This document shows positions 1 to 10,793 of a stretch of 64,000 nt of DNA, in pieces (the first letter of the stretch is position 1; each line of letters begins with the position of its first letter). The notes under the pieces were generated by a model, which made no database searches, was not told the origin of the DNA, and saw only the letters and a program-made list of their open reading frames with translations. The translations under genes were made by a program, and so were the position numbers. Origin of the DNA: Calamus simplicifolius (taxonomy: Eukaryota; Streptophyta; Magnoliopsida; Arecales; Arecaceae); contig UESW01001877.1 of the NCBI GenBank assembly GCA_900491605.1, positions 272,271-336,270 on the forward strand, given 5' to 3'.

Positions 1-1126
1 TCAGGGTTTTGTGTGCCGCCTGAGGGGCGACTTGATCGGGTATGGAGCAGTTAGGGTCTTAACCGACGTGGGGGCACCGCCGTGCTAGCTTCGAGTGGTG
101 TCCCGTTAGCCGCAATGCCGGTGAGCTCTTTTTGAAATGCCTCAGGGGTTTATGTGCTGCCTGAGGGGTGACTCGATCGGGTACGGAGCTGTTAGGGTCT
201 TAACCGACTCGGAGGCACCGCCGTGCCAGGGCCGAGTGGTGTCCCATTAGCCGCGATGCCAGTGAGCTCCTTTTGAACCGCCTCAGGGGTTTGTGTGCCA
301 CATGAGGGGTGACTCAACCGGGTACGGAGCTGTTAGGGTCTTAACCAACTCGGGGGCACCGCCGTGCTGGGGCCGAGTGGTGTCCCGTTAGCACCGATGC
401 CGGTGAGCTCCTTTTGAACCACCTCAGGGGTTTGTGTGCCACCTGAGGGGTGACTCGATTGGGTACGGAGCTGTTAGGGTTTTAACCGACTCAGAGGCAC
501 CGCCGTGCTGGGGCAGAGTGGTGTCCCATTAGCCACGATGCTGGTGAGCTCCTTTTGAACTGCCTCAGGGTTTTGTGTGCCGCCTGAGGGGCGACTCGAT
601 CGGGTACGGAGCTGTTAGGGTCTTAACCGACTCGAGGGCACCGCCGTGCCGGGGCCGAGTGGTGTCCTATTAGCCGCGATGCTGGTGAGTTCCTTTTAAA
701 CCATCTCAGGGGTTTGTGTGCCGCCTGAGGGGTGACTCGATCGGGTATGAAGCTGTTAAGGTCTTAACCGACTCAGGGGCACCGCCGTGCCGAGGCCGAG
801 TGGTGTCCCGTTAGCCACGATGCTGGTGAGCTCCTTTTGAACCACCTCAGGGGTTTGTGTGCTGCCTGAGGGGTGACTCGACCGGGTACAGAGCTGTTAG
901 GGTCTTAACCGACTTGAGGTCACCGCCGTGCCGGGGCCGAGTGGTGTCCCATTATCCGCGATGCCGGTGAGCTCTTTTTGAACTGCCTCAGGGGTTTGTA
1001 TGCCACCTGAGGGGTGACTCGACCGGGTACGGAGCTGTTAGGGTCTTAACCAACTCGGGGGCACCGCCGTGTCGGGGCCGAGTGGTGTCCCGTTAGCCAC
1101 GATGCCGGTGAGCTCCTTTTAAGAGA
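1..1126 (-). repeat. Tandem array, about 141-bp unit, about 8 copies (element 1)
   Basis: Eight diverged units begin near 1, 141, 282, 423, 565, 706, 847 and 988. Each contains CTCAGGGGTTTGTGTGCC, then GAGCTGTTAGGGTCTTAACC, then GGCACCGCCGTGC and GAGTGGTGTCCC. On the element's strand the array lies directly after the integrase stop. The reverse-complement array occurs at the same place in element 2 (16660-17515), so it belongs to the family. No coding potential is seen. Confidence 0.93.
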
Positions 1127-1206
1127 CCTGGTCCTTGGGTGCAAGGGAGAGTAGGCTGTGGCGTCAGAAGGGACCTCCTTTATTGCTTATGCCCCAGGGG
1201 AATACA

Positions 1207-2287
1207 TTATTGATAATATTGGCGGAGGTTATCCGCATTCCAGGTATGTGGAATGGGTTGTCCATTGAGTTCTTCTAGCTTGTATGCCACCCGGTGGAGT
1301 GTCTCGGTGACACGATAAGGACCCTCCCAGTTGGGGGATATAGCTTGTCTTCCTCTGTAGGCTTGGAAACCTCAGCTTTTCTCAAAATCAAGTCTTTGCG
1401 GCGAAAAACCTTGAGATGAACTCTAGCATTGTACTACTTGGCTGCTCACTGACGAAAGGTCGCCATGCGTAGCCTTGCCCAATCATGCGCCTCATCGATG
1501 AAGTCCAAATTAGCCCGAATCATCATGGAGTTGTTTTCCTCGCTGAAGGACTCCACACATGGACTGGGTAGTCCGATCTCGACGGGAATGATGGCTTCGG
1601 ATCCGAAGGCAAGACTGAAGGGAGTCTCGCCCATCGGGGCTCTGGGGGTCGTGTGGTAAGCCCATATCACACTGGAGAGCTCTTCCACCCACCGACCTTT
1701 GGATCCATCTAGCCGAGTTCTGAGTCCTCTGAAGATGGTGTGGTTCATGACCTCGGCCTCTCCGTTGGTTTGGGGGTGGCCGACAGAAGTGAATCTTTGA
1801 TGAATGCCTAGTTCGTTACAGAAGGCTTTAAATGCTTCATTGTTGAATTAGCGGCCGTTGTCCATGACGAGGGTGTGAGGCAGGCCAAATCGGCATATGA
1901 TCGACTTCCAGAAGAAAGCTTTGACTTTGCTTTCAGTGATCTTGGTTAGTGCCTCGACCTCGACCCATTTGGTGAAGTAGTCGATGGCGACTAGCAAGAA
2001 TCTTCGTTGCCCTGAAGCTGGGGGGAATAGCCCGAGGATGTCCATTCCCCATTGAGCAAAAGGCCATGGGGCTGAGAGCAGGTTCAGCGGGGTAGATGGT
2101 TGATGTTGAATGTGTGCATGGCGCTGACAACCATCGTATTTCTGAACTAATTTAGCCGCGTCCTCCCTCATAGTGAGCCAGAAGTATCCCTTACGGAGAG
2201 CCTTTTGGGCTAAGGATCTGCCCCCCAGATGATCTCCATAGATGCCCTCGTGGATTTCTCTGAGGATGTAGTCAGCGTCAGCGGGTC
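1207..2287 (-). pseudogene. Integrase of element 1 (frameshifted)
   Basis: This would insert the cDNA copy of the element into the genome. Reading leftwards, it has a zinc-binding H2C2-type N-terminal region (EDAAKLVQKYDGC, near 2150) and the rve core start (WGMDILGLFPP). Next come the DYFTKWVE motif and a catalytic-type aspartate in VMDNGR, where the first piece stops at 1848. The next piece (1748-1446) resumes with the conserved stretch around NHTIFRGLRTRLDGSKGRW and ends with the C-terminal region that continues, in another frame, to the stop at 1207-1209. At least two frame changes interrupt it. The homologous protein in element 2 ends at the same residues (ADNLRQYYQ), which fixes the C terminus. 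Confidence 0.85.
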
Positions 2288-2935
2288 CTACACACTTGAG
2301 CAGGGGTAGGAGAATGACCTTCTATATAGACGCCCATCGAGGAGGATGAATTTAGAGGCCCTCCACTTGAGCAGCCTGGCTTTGTTGCGGTCATCAGGGA
2401 GTGTGCCATCAGTGAGATAGCGGACGTAGGCATCCATCCATGTGGGCTCTTGGGTGAGCGGGAGGACTTCCTCGCAATCCTCTATGCTAGGCCTTTCTAA
2501 ATATTCAATGTAAGCATCCCTTGCCATGCCATCGGCAGAGGTAGCCAGATGAGAGAGGATGTCGGCCTTGGCATTTTTGCTCCGGAGAATGTACCTGATA
2601 CTGAAGTAAGGTAGCGGGGAGATCAAAAGCTGAACCTTGCTCAAGTACTGAGTCATAACAGGGTCACACGCCTCGTATTCTCCATTGATTTGCCCGGAGA
2701 CGAGTTGCGAGTCTGTGAAAGCTCTGAGACGCCTTATTCCAAACTCCTGGGCTAGCCTTAATCCGGCTAGCAGGGCTTCGTATTCAACTTGATTGTTGGT
2801 GGCCTCGAATAGAAACTGCAGGGCGCATTCTATCCTCTTTCCTCCCGACCTGGTAAGAATGAGGCTGGCGCTGCTTTCCTGAGAGTTTGATGCACCATCC
2901 ACATGAAGGATCCAAGTTTCTCCATCGCCGTTTGG
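2288..2935 (-). pseudogene. Second (archaeal-type) RNase H of element 1 pol
   Basis: A separate RNase H domain lies between the RT-linked RNase H and the integrase. Visible motifs are HVDGAS at the start (first catalytic Asp, near 2895-2905), the NNQVEYEALLAGL helix (catalytic Glu), FTDSQL (Asp) and the later NAKADILSHLAT (Asp). These match the four-carboxylate pattern of functional RNases H. An additional RNase H at this position is an established feature of Tat-lineage plant elements. The open stretch from 2902 to 2288 continues towards the integrase. A stop precedes it on the RT side, so the polyprotein is broken here. Confidence 0.8.
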
Positions 2936-3063
2936 TTTGAGCTCGCGCTATTCCTTGGAAACCTCTTCAGTCGCCTCCTCTGCCCAAGTGCATTCAACTA
3001 GGAAGTCAGCTAAAACTTGGGACTTCAGAGCCGGTCGTGCCTGGAAGGAGAGGTCGAACTCTC

Positions 3064-4430
3064 CTAGCTTGATGGCCCACTTGGAGAGTCGGCCTGAGGT
3101 ATCCAAATGAGCCAAGATGGCTCAAAGGGGCTGATCTGTGAGCACCACGAGAGGATGAGCTTGAAAGTATGGGTGGAGGCACCGAGCGAAACTATCAGGG
3201 CGAAAATAACTTTCTCTGTCTTGGCGTATCTAACTTCTGCGTCATGAAGGACCTTGCTCACATAATAAATGGGTTTTTGGGTTCTGTCGGCATCGAGACA
3301 CACCAGGACTGAGCTAACGGCTTCCGAAGAAGCAGCTAAGTAGAGGAAGAGACTTTCCCCGTCTCTTGGCTTGGATAGGAGCGGCGGGGAGGACAGGAAT
3401 GCCTTCAACCCGTCGAAGGCTTTCTGGCAGTCGTCCGTCCACTCGAAGCTGTTCATCTTCTGTAGGGCCTTGAAGAAAGGAAAGCATCTCTCGACCGATT
3501 TGGAGAGGAAACGGCTTAGAGCCGCTATCCTCCCTGTTAGTCGCTGCACTTCCCTCTTGCTGGATGGTGGCCTCATGTCGAGTATGGCACTGATCTTCTC
3601 TGGTTTCACCTCGATCCCCCGCTGGGTCACCATGAAACCCAGGAACTTGCCCGCCGTGATCCCGAAAGGACATTTCTTGGGGTTCAGCCTGTCTTGCAAA
3701 CGACGGAGGTTGTTGAAGGTTTCCTCTAAGTCGGAGACGTGATCGAAGGCGCGGGTGCTCTTTGTCAGCATGTCATCTACATAGACCTCCATATTCCGGC
3801 CTAGCTGGTCCTGGAACACTCTATTCATCAACCTTTGGTAGGTTGCCTCCGCATTCTTGAGGCCAAAAGGCATCACTTTGTAGCAATAAATGCATTTCTC
3901 CATCACAAAGGATGTGTGCTCTTCGTCACTGGGGTCCATCCTTATCTGATTATATCCGGAGAAGGCATCCATGAAGCTAAGGAGTTTGTGCCCGGAGGTA
4001 GAATCCACCAGCTGATCTATCCTTGGCAGGGGAAAACTGTCTTTCGGACATGCTTTGTTGAGGTCGGTGAAGTCTATGCAAATTCTCTAGCTCCCGTTTG
4101 CCTTATGTACCATGACCACATTAGCCAGCCAACTAGGGTAGTGTGCCTCCCGGATGTGGCCGGCACTAAGCAGCTTGTTGACTTCCTTGTCAATAGCCTT
4201 TTGCCGATCAGGAGTGAAGCTTCTCTTCCTTTGGCAGATCGTACAGTGCCATGGGTCAATGTTGAGCTTGTGGGTGATTACCTCCGAAGGGATGCCGGGC
4301 ATATCAGACGCTGACCAAGAGAAAACATTCGAGTTAGCCCGCAAAAAAGTTAAGAGGCGCTCCCGATCCTCTAGGGGAAGGAGTCCGCCGACACGGACAG
4401 TCTTCGCCGGGTCGTCTCCAAGAGGGAAAG
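3064..4430 (-). pseudogene. Reverse transcriptase with first RNase H, element 1
   Basis: The RT would copy the element RNA into DNA. The N-terminal part (from about 4344) has the ANSNVFSWSASDMPG and HKLNIDP motifs typical of Ty3-gypsy RT. After a broken stretch (about 4087-4010) the palm domain follows, with SFMDAFSGYNQI, MPFGLKNAEATYQR and the catalytic YVDDM (codons at 3772-3783). The connection and first RNase H follow (EWTDDCQKAFDGLK, then KPIYYVSKVLHDAE). Stops and frameshifts, including in the finger region, make it non-functional, although the catalytic motif itself is intact. Confidence 0.88.
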
Positions 4431-5621
4431 TTAAGAGGTGCTCAGCTGGTTCCCCTCCCTTGATGCCGCGTGATAACAGGGCAGGACCAGGCTGGTCTCA
4501 CCGTGCATCTCTCCAACTCCTGCACTAGTGGGGAACTGCACCAGTAAACATCGGGTGGAGATAACTGCATCCAAAAGGTTCAGACCTGGACGCCCGAGAA
4601 TGGCATTGTACGCCAAGGGGACCCTCACGACCAGGAATTTCATGATCACTGTGCTTTGGCATGGTGGCGTTCCGGCTGTCACAGGCAAAGGTATCTTACC
4701 TTCAACCCTTACATAGTCCCCAGTGAACCCGATCAACGGGGCTACCACAGGCTGAAGGGAGTCTAGAGATAATCCCATCCGAACAAAAGTGTCGTAAGTA
4801 AGTATGTCAGCTGAGCTTCCACTATCAACTAATATCCTTTTTACAAGGTGCTTGGCGATCGTCATAGAGACGACAATGCCTTCATTGTTTACATTTTCCA
4901 TAACAGTAGATTTTCCACCAGGAATTACATTATTCGGCGCCTCCTCCCCTCTCGACCACTTAGATGCAGAGGCTGATCCCCAGGACACCATTTCGATCGT
5001 CCGTTCCGTGGGGGCGTTGTCGATCATGGCTTGAACAGGCGGAGGTCCCATGAGGGCCGATAGCGGCTGCGGCACCTTCTGAACATATTTGCCGAGGTAG
5101 CCCCGCTGAATGAGCTCCTCGATGGCCCGCTTCAAGCTGTAGCAGCTGTCAGTGTCATGGCCATAATCCCAGTAGAATCGACAGTAACGGCTTTTGTCAC
5201 GGGGAGGACCTTTCTTCATGGGAGGAGGGCGCTGGAGGTAAGGCTCGCCCTCGATCTCCATCAGGATGTGGGATCGTAGGGAAAGAAGAGGTGTGAGCTT
5301 GCTCTCGTCGGGAACAGGGCTTCGACGCATGTTGTCGGATCGGTGAGGCGGGTCAGATCGCCGGTGTCGAGGGGGTCCACTCGGCTCAGGGCGAGCGGGC
5401 TTGTGACTTGATCTCCTTGAAGATTCTCGGCGGGTGAAGTCAGCCTCATCCGCATGGATGTACTTTTGAGCCCAGAGGAGAAGGTCGGAGTAAGAACTTG
5501 AGGGCTTTTTATCCAAGGAAAAGGTAAAGCGGGATGGAAGGAGTCCCCGCTTTAGCACCAATGTCGCTATCGCGTCATCAAGATGATAAACTTCGAGGGC
5601 GGCAGCCTTGAACTGAGACAC
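4431..5621 (-). pseudogene. Gag C-terminal part and aspartic protease, element 1
   Basis: This open stretch of 396 codons carries two regions. The first 200 or so residues are the end of Gag: a conserved capsid segment (VYHLDDAIATLVLKRGL, FSLDKKP), a charged linker rich in Arg and Ser, and a degenerate knuckle YCRFYWDYGHDTDSC (about 5190-5145). The second region is a retropepsin-like protease with the catalytic triplet in LVDSGSSADIL (near 4825) and the later AYNAILGRPGLN motif, which would cleave the polyprotein. It is the longest undamaged piece of element 1. It has no start codon of its own that makes sense, because upstream Gag is in another frame. Confidence 0.87.
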
Positions 5622-6559
5622 AAAGTCTCGTAGTGACTCCCCTTCCTTCTGGCGTACGGAGAAGAGGCTGTCCGCTACCCTTGGAATCCACCGGCAAGCA
5701 TCGAAATGTGCCAGAAAGGCCTTCTCCAGCTTTCGGAAGGAGTCGATGCCGTGAGGGGGCAGGCGCGAGTGCCATGCGCGAGCAGCCTTCCATAGAGTGG
5801 CGGGAAAGGCTTTGCAGAGAATGGCGTCCGAAGCGCCCTAGACTTGCATCATTCTTTATAACTCTCGAGATGGTCGAGAGGATCTATCGTACCATCGTAC
5901 GGGTCTACCTGACGGAAGCGAAATCTAGAGGGGACAGGTTCCTCCAATATCCGGCGGGTGTAAGGAGGACGGGTGTCAAACTCTTCCTCCGGTTGATGAT
6001 TGATTTTCCTGGGGAGCTCATCCAGCCACCTGTTGTACTCATCCAGGCATTTCTCCGCCTGGCAGCTGATTGTAGGGGCCCTCCGAGATGGCTCAGAGGA
6101 GGAAGAAGAAGAGGAAAAAGAAGGGGAAGGATGCGGGAGCTAGGACTTCCACTTTGGTTCCTCCTGATGATGCGGCTCGGGAGGAAATTTGCTGGGGGCA
6201 CAATCAGGGGACTGTGGCCATTTAGGGGGCTCACGGCGAGGCTTCCTAGGGGAAGCCGAACGATGACCGGCCTCCCACCGAGGAGCACCTCCTCTTACCG
6301 ACTGCTGACTGGCGGGGGGAGCAGTCTGGTGCTGGGTAGCCACAGACTGCTGCTGCTGGAGCTTGTGGACCATAGCGGTGAGAGTTTGGACTTGCTGGGA
6401 GAGGGTCACTAGCCGCTCCGTAGTTTGAACGGTTGCATCCAGTGGTGGGCAGGTGACGGGAGGATCGGTAGCAGGGGGATTGGCCTCCTGCTGCCTAACT
6501 GGCTGGGGGAGCCTCACTGGACAGCTGACGGAAGTGTCCTGAGCTCGTGTCACCACCAT
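5622..6559 (-). pseudogene. Gag N-terminal part, element 1
   Basis: The likely Gag start is the ATG at 6559, beginning MVVTRAQD. The homologous start in element 2 reads MVLTRAQD, and element 3 begins similarly. Residues 1-140 are low complexity and rich in Pro and Gln (QQQQS). The frame then stops near 6140. The conserved capsid segment PYDGTIDPLDHLESYK can be read further on in another frame (near 5900-5860), followed by more broken sequence up to 5621. Gag would form the virus-like particle; this copy cannot. Confidence 0.8.
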
Positions 6560-6929
6560 GGCTTCAAGAAGACAAGAGGGGGGAGTAGAGTTTGGTGAGA
6601 TGTAGCTGCATCCTGCACTGCCCCCCATTCCTGGCGCGCCAATCTGATGATGCCCGATCACTGGTCCTAAACATCGGGATGAGAAAGCGGATTGATTAGA
6701 GGATCTTCGCTCCACCGAGTTGCCTGCAAAAAGCCCCAAGACCAGAGGTATTCTCTGGTGGGACCCTTCGATGATCAAGTTAGCAATCGAGGTTACAACT
6801 GAGGAGGAGCTCGAGTGAGCTCTTTTTAGATGAAAAAAGTGTTCCCGGGGAGGAGGGATTCCTCTCTGAGTGCTAAGATAGCGATTTCTTGGGGTTATCG
6901 CTCATACCTGATTATTGAGTGGATTCACC

Positions 6930-6963
6930 TTTTTATAGGGGTTGACATTTGCATGACCACGTG
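6930..6963 (-). promoter_or_regulatory. LTR core promoter of element 1: G-box plus TATA box
   Basis: On the minus strand CACGTG (6958-6963) is followed by TATAAAAA (6930-6937), about 20 bp apart. The same pair is conserved in both LTRs of element 2, which supports it as the element's promoter. Transcription would run leftwards. Confidence 0.65.
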
Positions 6964-7319
6964 GGATTCCATGAAAAGGGAATGTCCGCGGAGTTCTTGG
7001 GAGTTGTGTGAATCTGGGCTGGTTGATGGGTCCTGTCCTATCGGAGAGGGAGAAAATGGTGGTTGGTGGGCTAAGTCCCATCAGCCAGTGGGGCTATTGG
7101 GTAGTTGGGTCCAGTCCCATCAGCAGCGCGGCTAGTGGGGAGTTGGATCTGGCGTTGTTAGGCAGCGCGGGTTAGAGAGGTGGCATCCTGAACTACCTGG
7201 GCCATGTTGGGGGTGATTTGGAGGAAACTGGGGCATCTCGACTCTCCAGTGGGAGCCAAAGTTGAGCTGGGTCGACCTAGGATGGCCGGGGCCAACCTCG
7301 CCGACCAGGAGGTGCCGGG

Positions 7320-8530
7320 GCGGGCCCGACCAGGAATGGTCGGGGCCGGATCGGCGGACTGGAGATGCCGGGGCCGAGCAGAGCTGACCAGAAATGGTCG
7401 GGGCGACTCAGCGGGCTCAGAGTCACCGGGGCCGAGCGGGGCCGACCAGAAATGGTCGGGGCCGACTCAGCGGGCTCGGAGTCACCGGGGCCGAGCGGGG
7501 CCGACCAGGAATGGTCGGGGCCGACTCGGCGGGCTCGGAGATGCCAGGGTGGAGTGGGGCCGACAGGAATGGTCGGGGCCGACTCGGTGGGCTCGGAGGC
7601 ACTGGGGCCGAGCAGGGCCGACTAGGAATGGTCGGGGCCAACTCGGTGGGCTCGAAGATGCCGAGGCCGAGCGAGGCCAACCAGGAATGGTCGGGGCCAA
7701 CTCGGTGGGCTCGAAGACGCCGGGGCCGAGCAGGGCTGACCAGGAATGGTTGGGGCCAACTCGGTGGGCTCGAAGATGCCGGGGCCGACCAGGAATGGTC
7801 GGGGCCAACTCGGTGGGCTCGGAGACCCCGGGGCCGAGCAGGGCTGACCAGGAATGATCGGGGCTGACTAGGCGGGCTCGAAGACGACGGGGCAAGCGGG
7901 ACCGACCAGGAATGGTTGGGCCAACTCGGCAGGCTTGGAGACGCCGGGGCCGAGCGGGACCGACCAGGAATGGTCGGGGCCGACTCGGTGGGCTCGAAGG
8001 CGCTGGGGCCAAGCGGGGTCGACCAGGAATGGTCAGGGCCGACTCGGCAGGCTCGAAGATGCCGGGGCCAAGCGGGGCCGACCAAGAATGGTCGGGACTG
8101 ACTCGGCAGGCTCGAAGATGCCGGGGCTGAGTGGGGCCGACCAGGAATTGTCGGAGATGACTCGGCTGGCTTGGAGGCGCCGAGGCCGAGCGGGGCCGAC
8201 CAGAAAAGTCGGGGCCGACTCAGCGGAATCGGAGACGCTGGGGCTGAGCGGGGCCGACCAGGAATGGTTGGGGCCAACTCGGTGGGCTCGAAGACGCTGG
8301 GGCTGAGCGGGGCCGACCATGAATGGTCAGGGCTGACTCGGCGGGCTCGGAGAAGCCGGGGCCGAGCGGGGCCGACCAGGAATGGCCGGGGCTGACTCGG
8401 TGGGCGCGGAGACACCAGGGCCGAGCGGGGCTGACCCAGAATGGTTGGGGCCGACTCGGTGTGCTCGGAGACGCCGGGGCCGAGCGGGACCGACCAAGAA
8501 TGGTTGGGGCCGCTCGGCGGGCTTGGAGAT
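7320..8530. repeat. GC-rich minisatellite, about 60-bp unit, about 20 copies (LTR of element 1)
   Basis: Units follow GACCAGGAATGGTC, GGGGCCGACTCGG, GGGCTCGGAGACGCC, GGGGCCGAGCGGGGCC. Each unit holds the inverted arms GACCA/TGGTC around a 4-base spacer. Because the unit is near a multiple of three and poor in stops, several frames on both strands stay open here. Those frames are artefacts, not genes. Confidence 0.93.
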
Positions 8531-8593
8531 GTTGGGGTGCACTAATGCTTTGGTTTTGCTGAAATTACCCTTGTGGCTACACCAGCCACATCA

Positions 8594-9126
8594 GTTGTTA
8601 TTGTTAATTGACAGATATTTAAGCTGGGATAGGTTGCTGATCTCATCAGGTATTTCCCCCACGTGATGGTTGTCGCTTAGATTGAGCATCTGAATGTCTA
8701 AACAATAGGATAGATTGACAGGGATTAGCCCTACAAATGAGTTGGAGGTCAAATCAAGATGCAACAGCCGGTGCAGGCGGCCGATCTATGGCGGGATCTC
8801 GCCATGGAGACCGTTGTCTCATAAGTCGATTCTTCTGAGGAAGTTGAGGTTGCCAATGAAAGGAGAGAGGGAACCTGCCAGGCCATGAGATGCGAGTTCC
8901 AAGGCTGAGATCCTCTACGTGTCGTGCTTGCGGATGCACGAGACCCCCTCCCAGGCACAGACATGGACAGTGTGATTCCATGAGCTCAGAGCTCCAGGGG
9001 ACTCGCGTGTTATCTGATTCTTTATAGCAAGCAAGGCCTACAGGCTGTCTCATTTCCCAACCGCGAGGAGGACATGAGCGGTGCTAAGGATAGGAGAAGC
9101 AGCAGCAAAAATAAAGCAACCGCCAT
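8594..9126 (-). pseudogene. LRR receptor-kinase pseudogene copy A, 5' end only
   Basis: This aligns with the first exon of the receptor kinase at 49511-52841. It has the start ATG at 9126, a signal peptide beginning MAVALFLLLLLL, the LRR N-terminal cap (WEGVSC equivalent) and the first LRRs. Element 1 interrupts it at 8593/8594 inside the LRR region, at the position matching about 52310 in copy B. A one-base deletion just after the signal peptide (GNET region, near 9050) also shifts the frame, so it was broken independently of the transposon. At the place where copy B has its own one-base deletion, copy A is in frame (near 8685), which shows the ancestral reading. Confidence 0.85.
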
Positions 9127-9435
9127 GGATTCCAGTTTATTGCAACAATAATTCATCCACCACCCAATTTAATTAATTCCTGGGAAACAAAACAGAAGAT
9201 TGTAATAATGTACGTACAAAATACAATGATGAAGAGACGGAGAGTTCAAGAACCTCACAAGAAGGACGGTAAAGCCGATTTCTCAGCAAAAGTAAAGCAA
9301 ACTCGGAGGATAGAGTTTGAAAAACTGATGCCTCTGCTTTATTTGATTAGAATTATTTGATCGCAACTATCCAAGTCACAGTCAATGGCTAAAATAACTA
9401 AAGAGAATGCCCACGCACCAGAAATCAATGGAGAG
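9127..9435 (-). promoter_or_regulatory. Upstream region of receptor-kinase copy A (first segment)
   Basis: This is collinear with 52842-53120 upstream of copy B and with the start of copy D (from 62871). It ends at the GAGAG target site of element 2 (9431-9435) and resumes at 32963. Confidence 0.75.
9431..9435. other. Target-site duplication GAGAG, left copy (element 2)
   Basis: It matches 32958-32962 exactly and abuts the TG end of the LTR. The flanks are collinear with the uninterrupted copies of the kinase upstream region at 62880-62970. Confidence 0.9.
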
Positions 9436-9483
9436 TGATGTGGCTGGTACAGCCACAGGGGCAATTTCAGTAAAACATTAATG

Positions 9484-10400
9484 CAGCCCCCAGCATCTCC
9501 GAGTCCGCCGAGTCAGCCCCGACCATTCCTGGTTGGCCTCGATTGGCCCCGGCATCTCCCAGCTCGTCAAGTCGGCCCCGACCATTCCTGGTTGGCCCTA
9601 ATCGGCCCAGGTGTCTTCCAGCCTGCCGAGTTGGCCCCGACCATTCCTGGTCGGCCTCGATCGGCCCCAGCATCTCCGAGCCCGCCGAGTCGGCCCCGAC
9701 CATTCCTGGTCGGCCCCGATCGGCCCCGGCATCTCCCAGCCCGCCGAGTCGGCCCCGACCATTCCTGGTCGGCCCCGATCGGCCCCGGCGTCTCCCAGCC
9801 CACCGAGTCGGCCCCGATCGGCCCCAGCGTCTCCGAGCCTGCCGAGTCGGCCTCGACCATTCCTGGTCGGCCTCGATCAGCCCCAGTGTCTCCGAGCCCG
9901 CCGAGTCAGCCGACCATTCCTGGTCGGCCCTGATCAGCCCCGGCGTCTCCGAGCCCACCGAGTCGGCCCCAACCATTCTTGGTCTGCCCCGATCGGCCCC
10001 AGCATCTCCAAGCCCGCCGAGTCGGCCCCGACCATTCCTGGTCAGCCCCGATCGGTCTTGATGTCTCCCAGCCCACCGAGTTAGCCCCAACCATTCCTGG
10101 TCGACCCCGATCGGCCCCGGCGTCTCCCAGCCTATCGAGTCGGCCCGACCATTCCTGGTCGGCCCCAATCGGCCCCGGTGTCTCTGAGCCCGCCGAGTCG
10201 GCCCCGACCATTCCTGGTCTGCCCCGATCGGCCCCGGCGTCTCCCAGCCCGCCGAGTCGGCCCCGACCATTCCTGGTCAGCCCGATTAGCCCCGGCGTCT
10301 TCCAGCCCACCGAGTCGGCCCCGACCGTTCCTGGTCGGCCCCGATCGGCCCCGGTGCCTCCGAGCCCACCGAGTCAGCCCCGACCATTCCTGGTCGGTCT
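9484..10400. repeat. GC-rich minisatellite, about 60-bp unit, about 15 copies (5' LTR of element 2)
   Basis: This is the reverse complement of the array at 7320-8530, with units around CCGACCATTCCTGGTCGG and CCGAGCCCGCCGAGTCGG. It has fewer copies than the element 1 LTR. Apparent long ORFs here are repeat artefacts. Confidence 0.93.
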
Positions 10401-10758
10401 CGCTCCGGCACCTCCTGGTTAATAGAGTTGGCTCCGACCATCCTTGGCCGGCCCGGCTTAGCCTCGGCGCCCTCAGAAGGGTCAAGGCGCCCCCAATTTC
10501 TCCAAGTCGGCCCCAGTATAGTCCTGGCAGTTCAGGCCGCCACCTTTTTGATCCACGCCACCTGACAATGCCAGATCCAACCACCCACTGGCCACGCCGC
10601 TGATGGGACTGGACCCAACTATCCGATAACCCCACTGGCTGATGGGACGTAGCCCACTAACCATCTTTTTCCCCTCTCTGATGGGACATGACCCACCAAC
10701 CAGCCCAGATTCACACAACCCCCAAGAGCTTTGCGAACATTCCTTTTTCATGGAATCC

Positions 10759-10793
10759 CACGTGGTCATGCAAGTGTCAACCCCCTATAAAAA
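10759..10793 (+). promoter_or_regulatory. LTR core promoter of element 2: G-box CACGTG and TATAAAAA
   Basis: CACGTG is at 10759-10764 and TATAAAAA at 10786-10793. Both are conserved in the 3' LTR (32643-32648 and 32670-32677) and in element 1. They predict a transcript start near 10820. Confidence 0.65.

Larger units (their letters stand above)
1..8593 (-). mobile_element. Ty3-gypsy Tat-lineage LTR retrotransposon (element 1), left-truncated by the window
   Basis: This is an LTR retrotransposon read right to left. Its 5' LTR is at 6645-8593. Then follow a candidate primer-binding region, gag, aspartic protease, reverse transcriptase with RNase H, a second RNase H, integrase (to 1207) and a 141-bp tandem array (to position 1). 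The part after the array, including the 3' LTR, lies outside the window. The order protease-RT-RNaseH-second RNaseH-integrase is known for the Tat lineage. All ORFs are broken by frameshifts and stops, so the copy is not autonomous. It is the same family as element 2 (9436-32957), in opposite orientation. It inserted into receptor-kinase copy A, whose coding sequence resumes at 8594. Confidence 0.9.
6645..8593 (-). repeat. 5' LTR of element 1 (1949 bp)
   Basis: On the minus strand it starts TGATGTGGCTGG (ending at 8593) and ends ATCA at 6645, next to AATC and GGCGCGCCAGG, the candidate primer-binding region. The same ends bound the LTRs of element 2. It holds the 60-bp minisatellite (7320-8530), a TATA box and a U5 region carrying the conserved GGTGGGACCCTTCGATG-like stretch. 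It is about 300 bp longer than the element 2 5' LTR, mainly in the minisatellite. The target duplication cannot be checked because the other end is outside the window. Confidence 0.88.

Noticed and set aside
5633..6412. 259-codon plus-strand ORF in element 1
   Set aside because: It lies opposite gag, and the conserved Gag motifs are on the minus strand.
7204..8562. Long overlapping open frames on both strands in the GC-rich minisatellite, also at 9467-10635 and 31643-32217
   Set aside because: Several frames are open at once because the roughly 60-bp unit lacks stop codons. Translations are monotonous repeats, and they lie inside LTRs.
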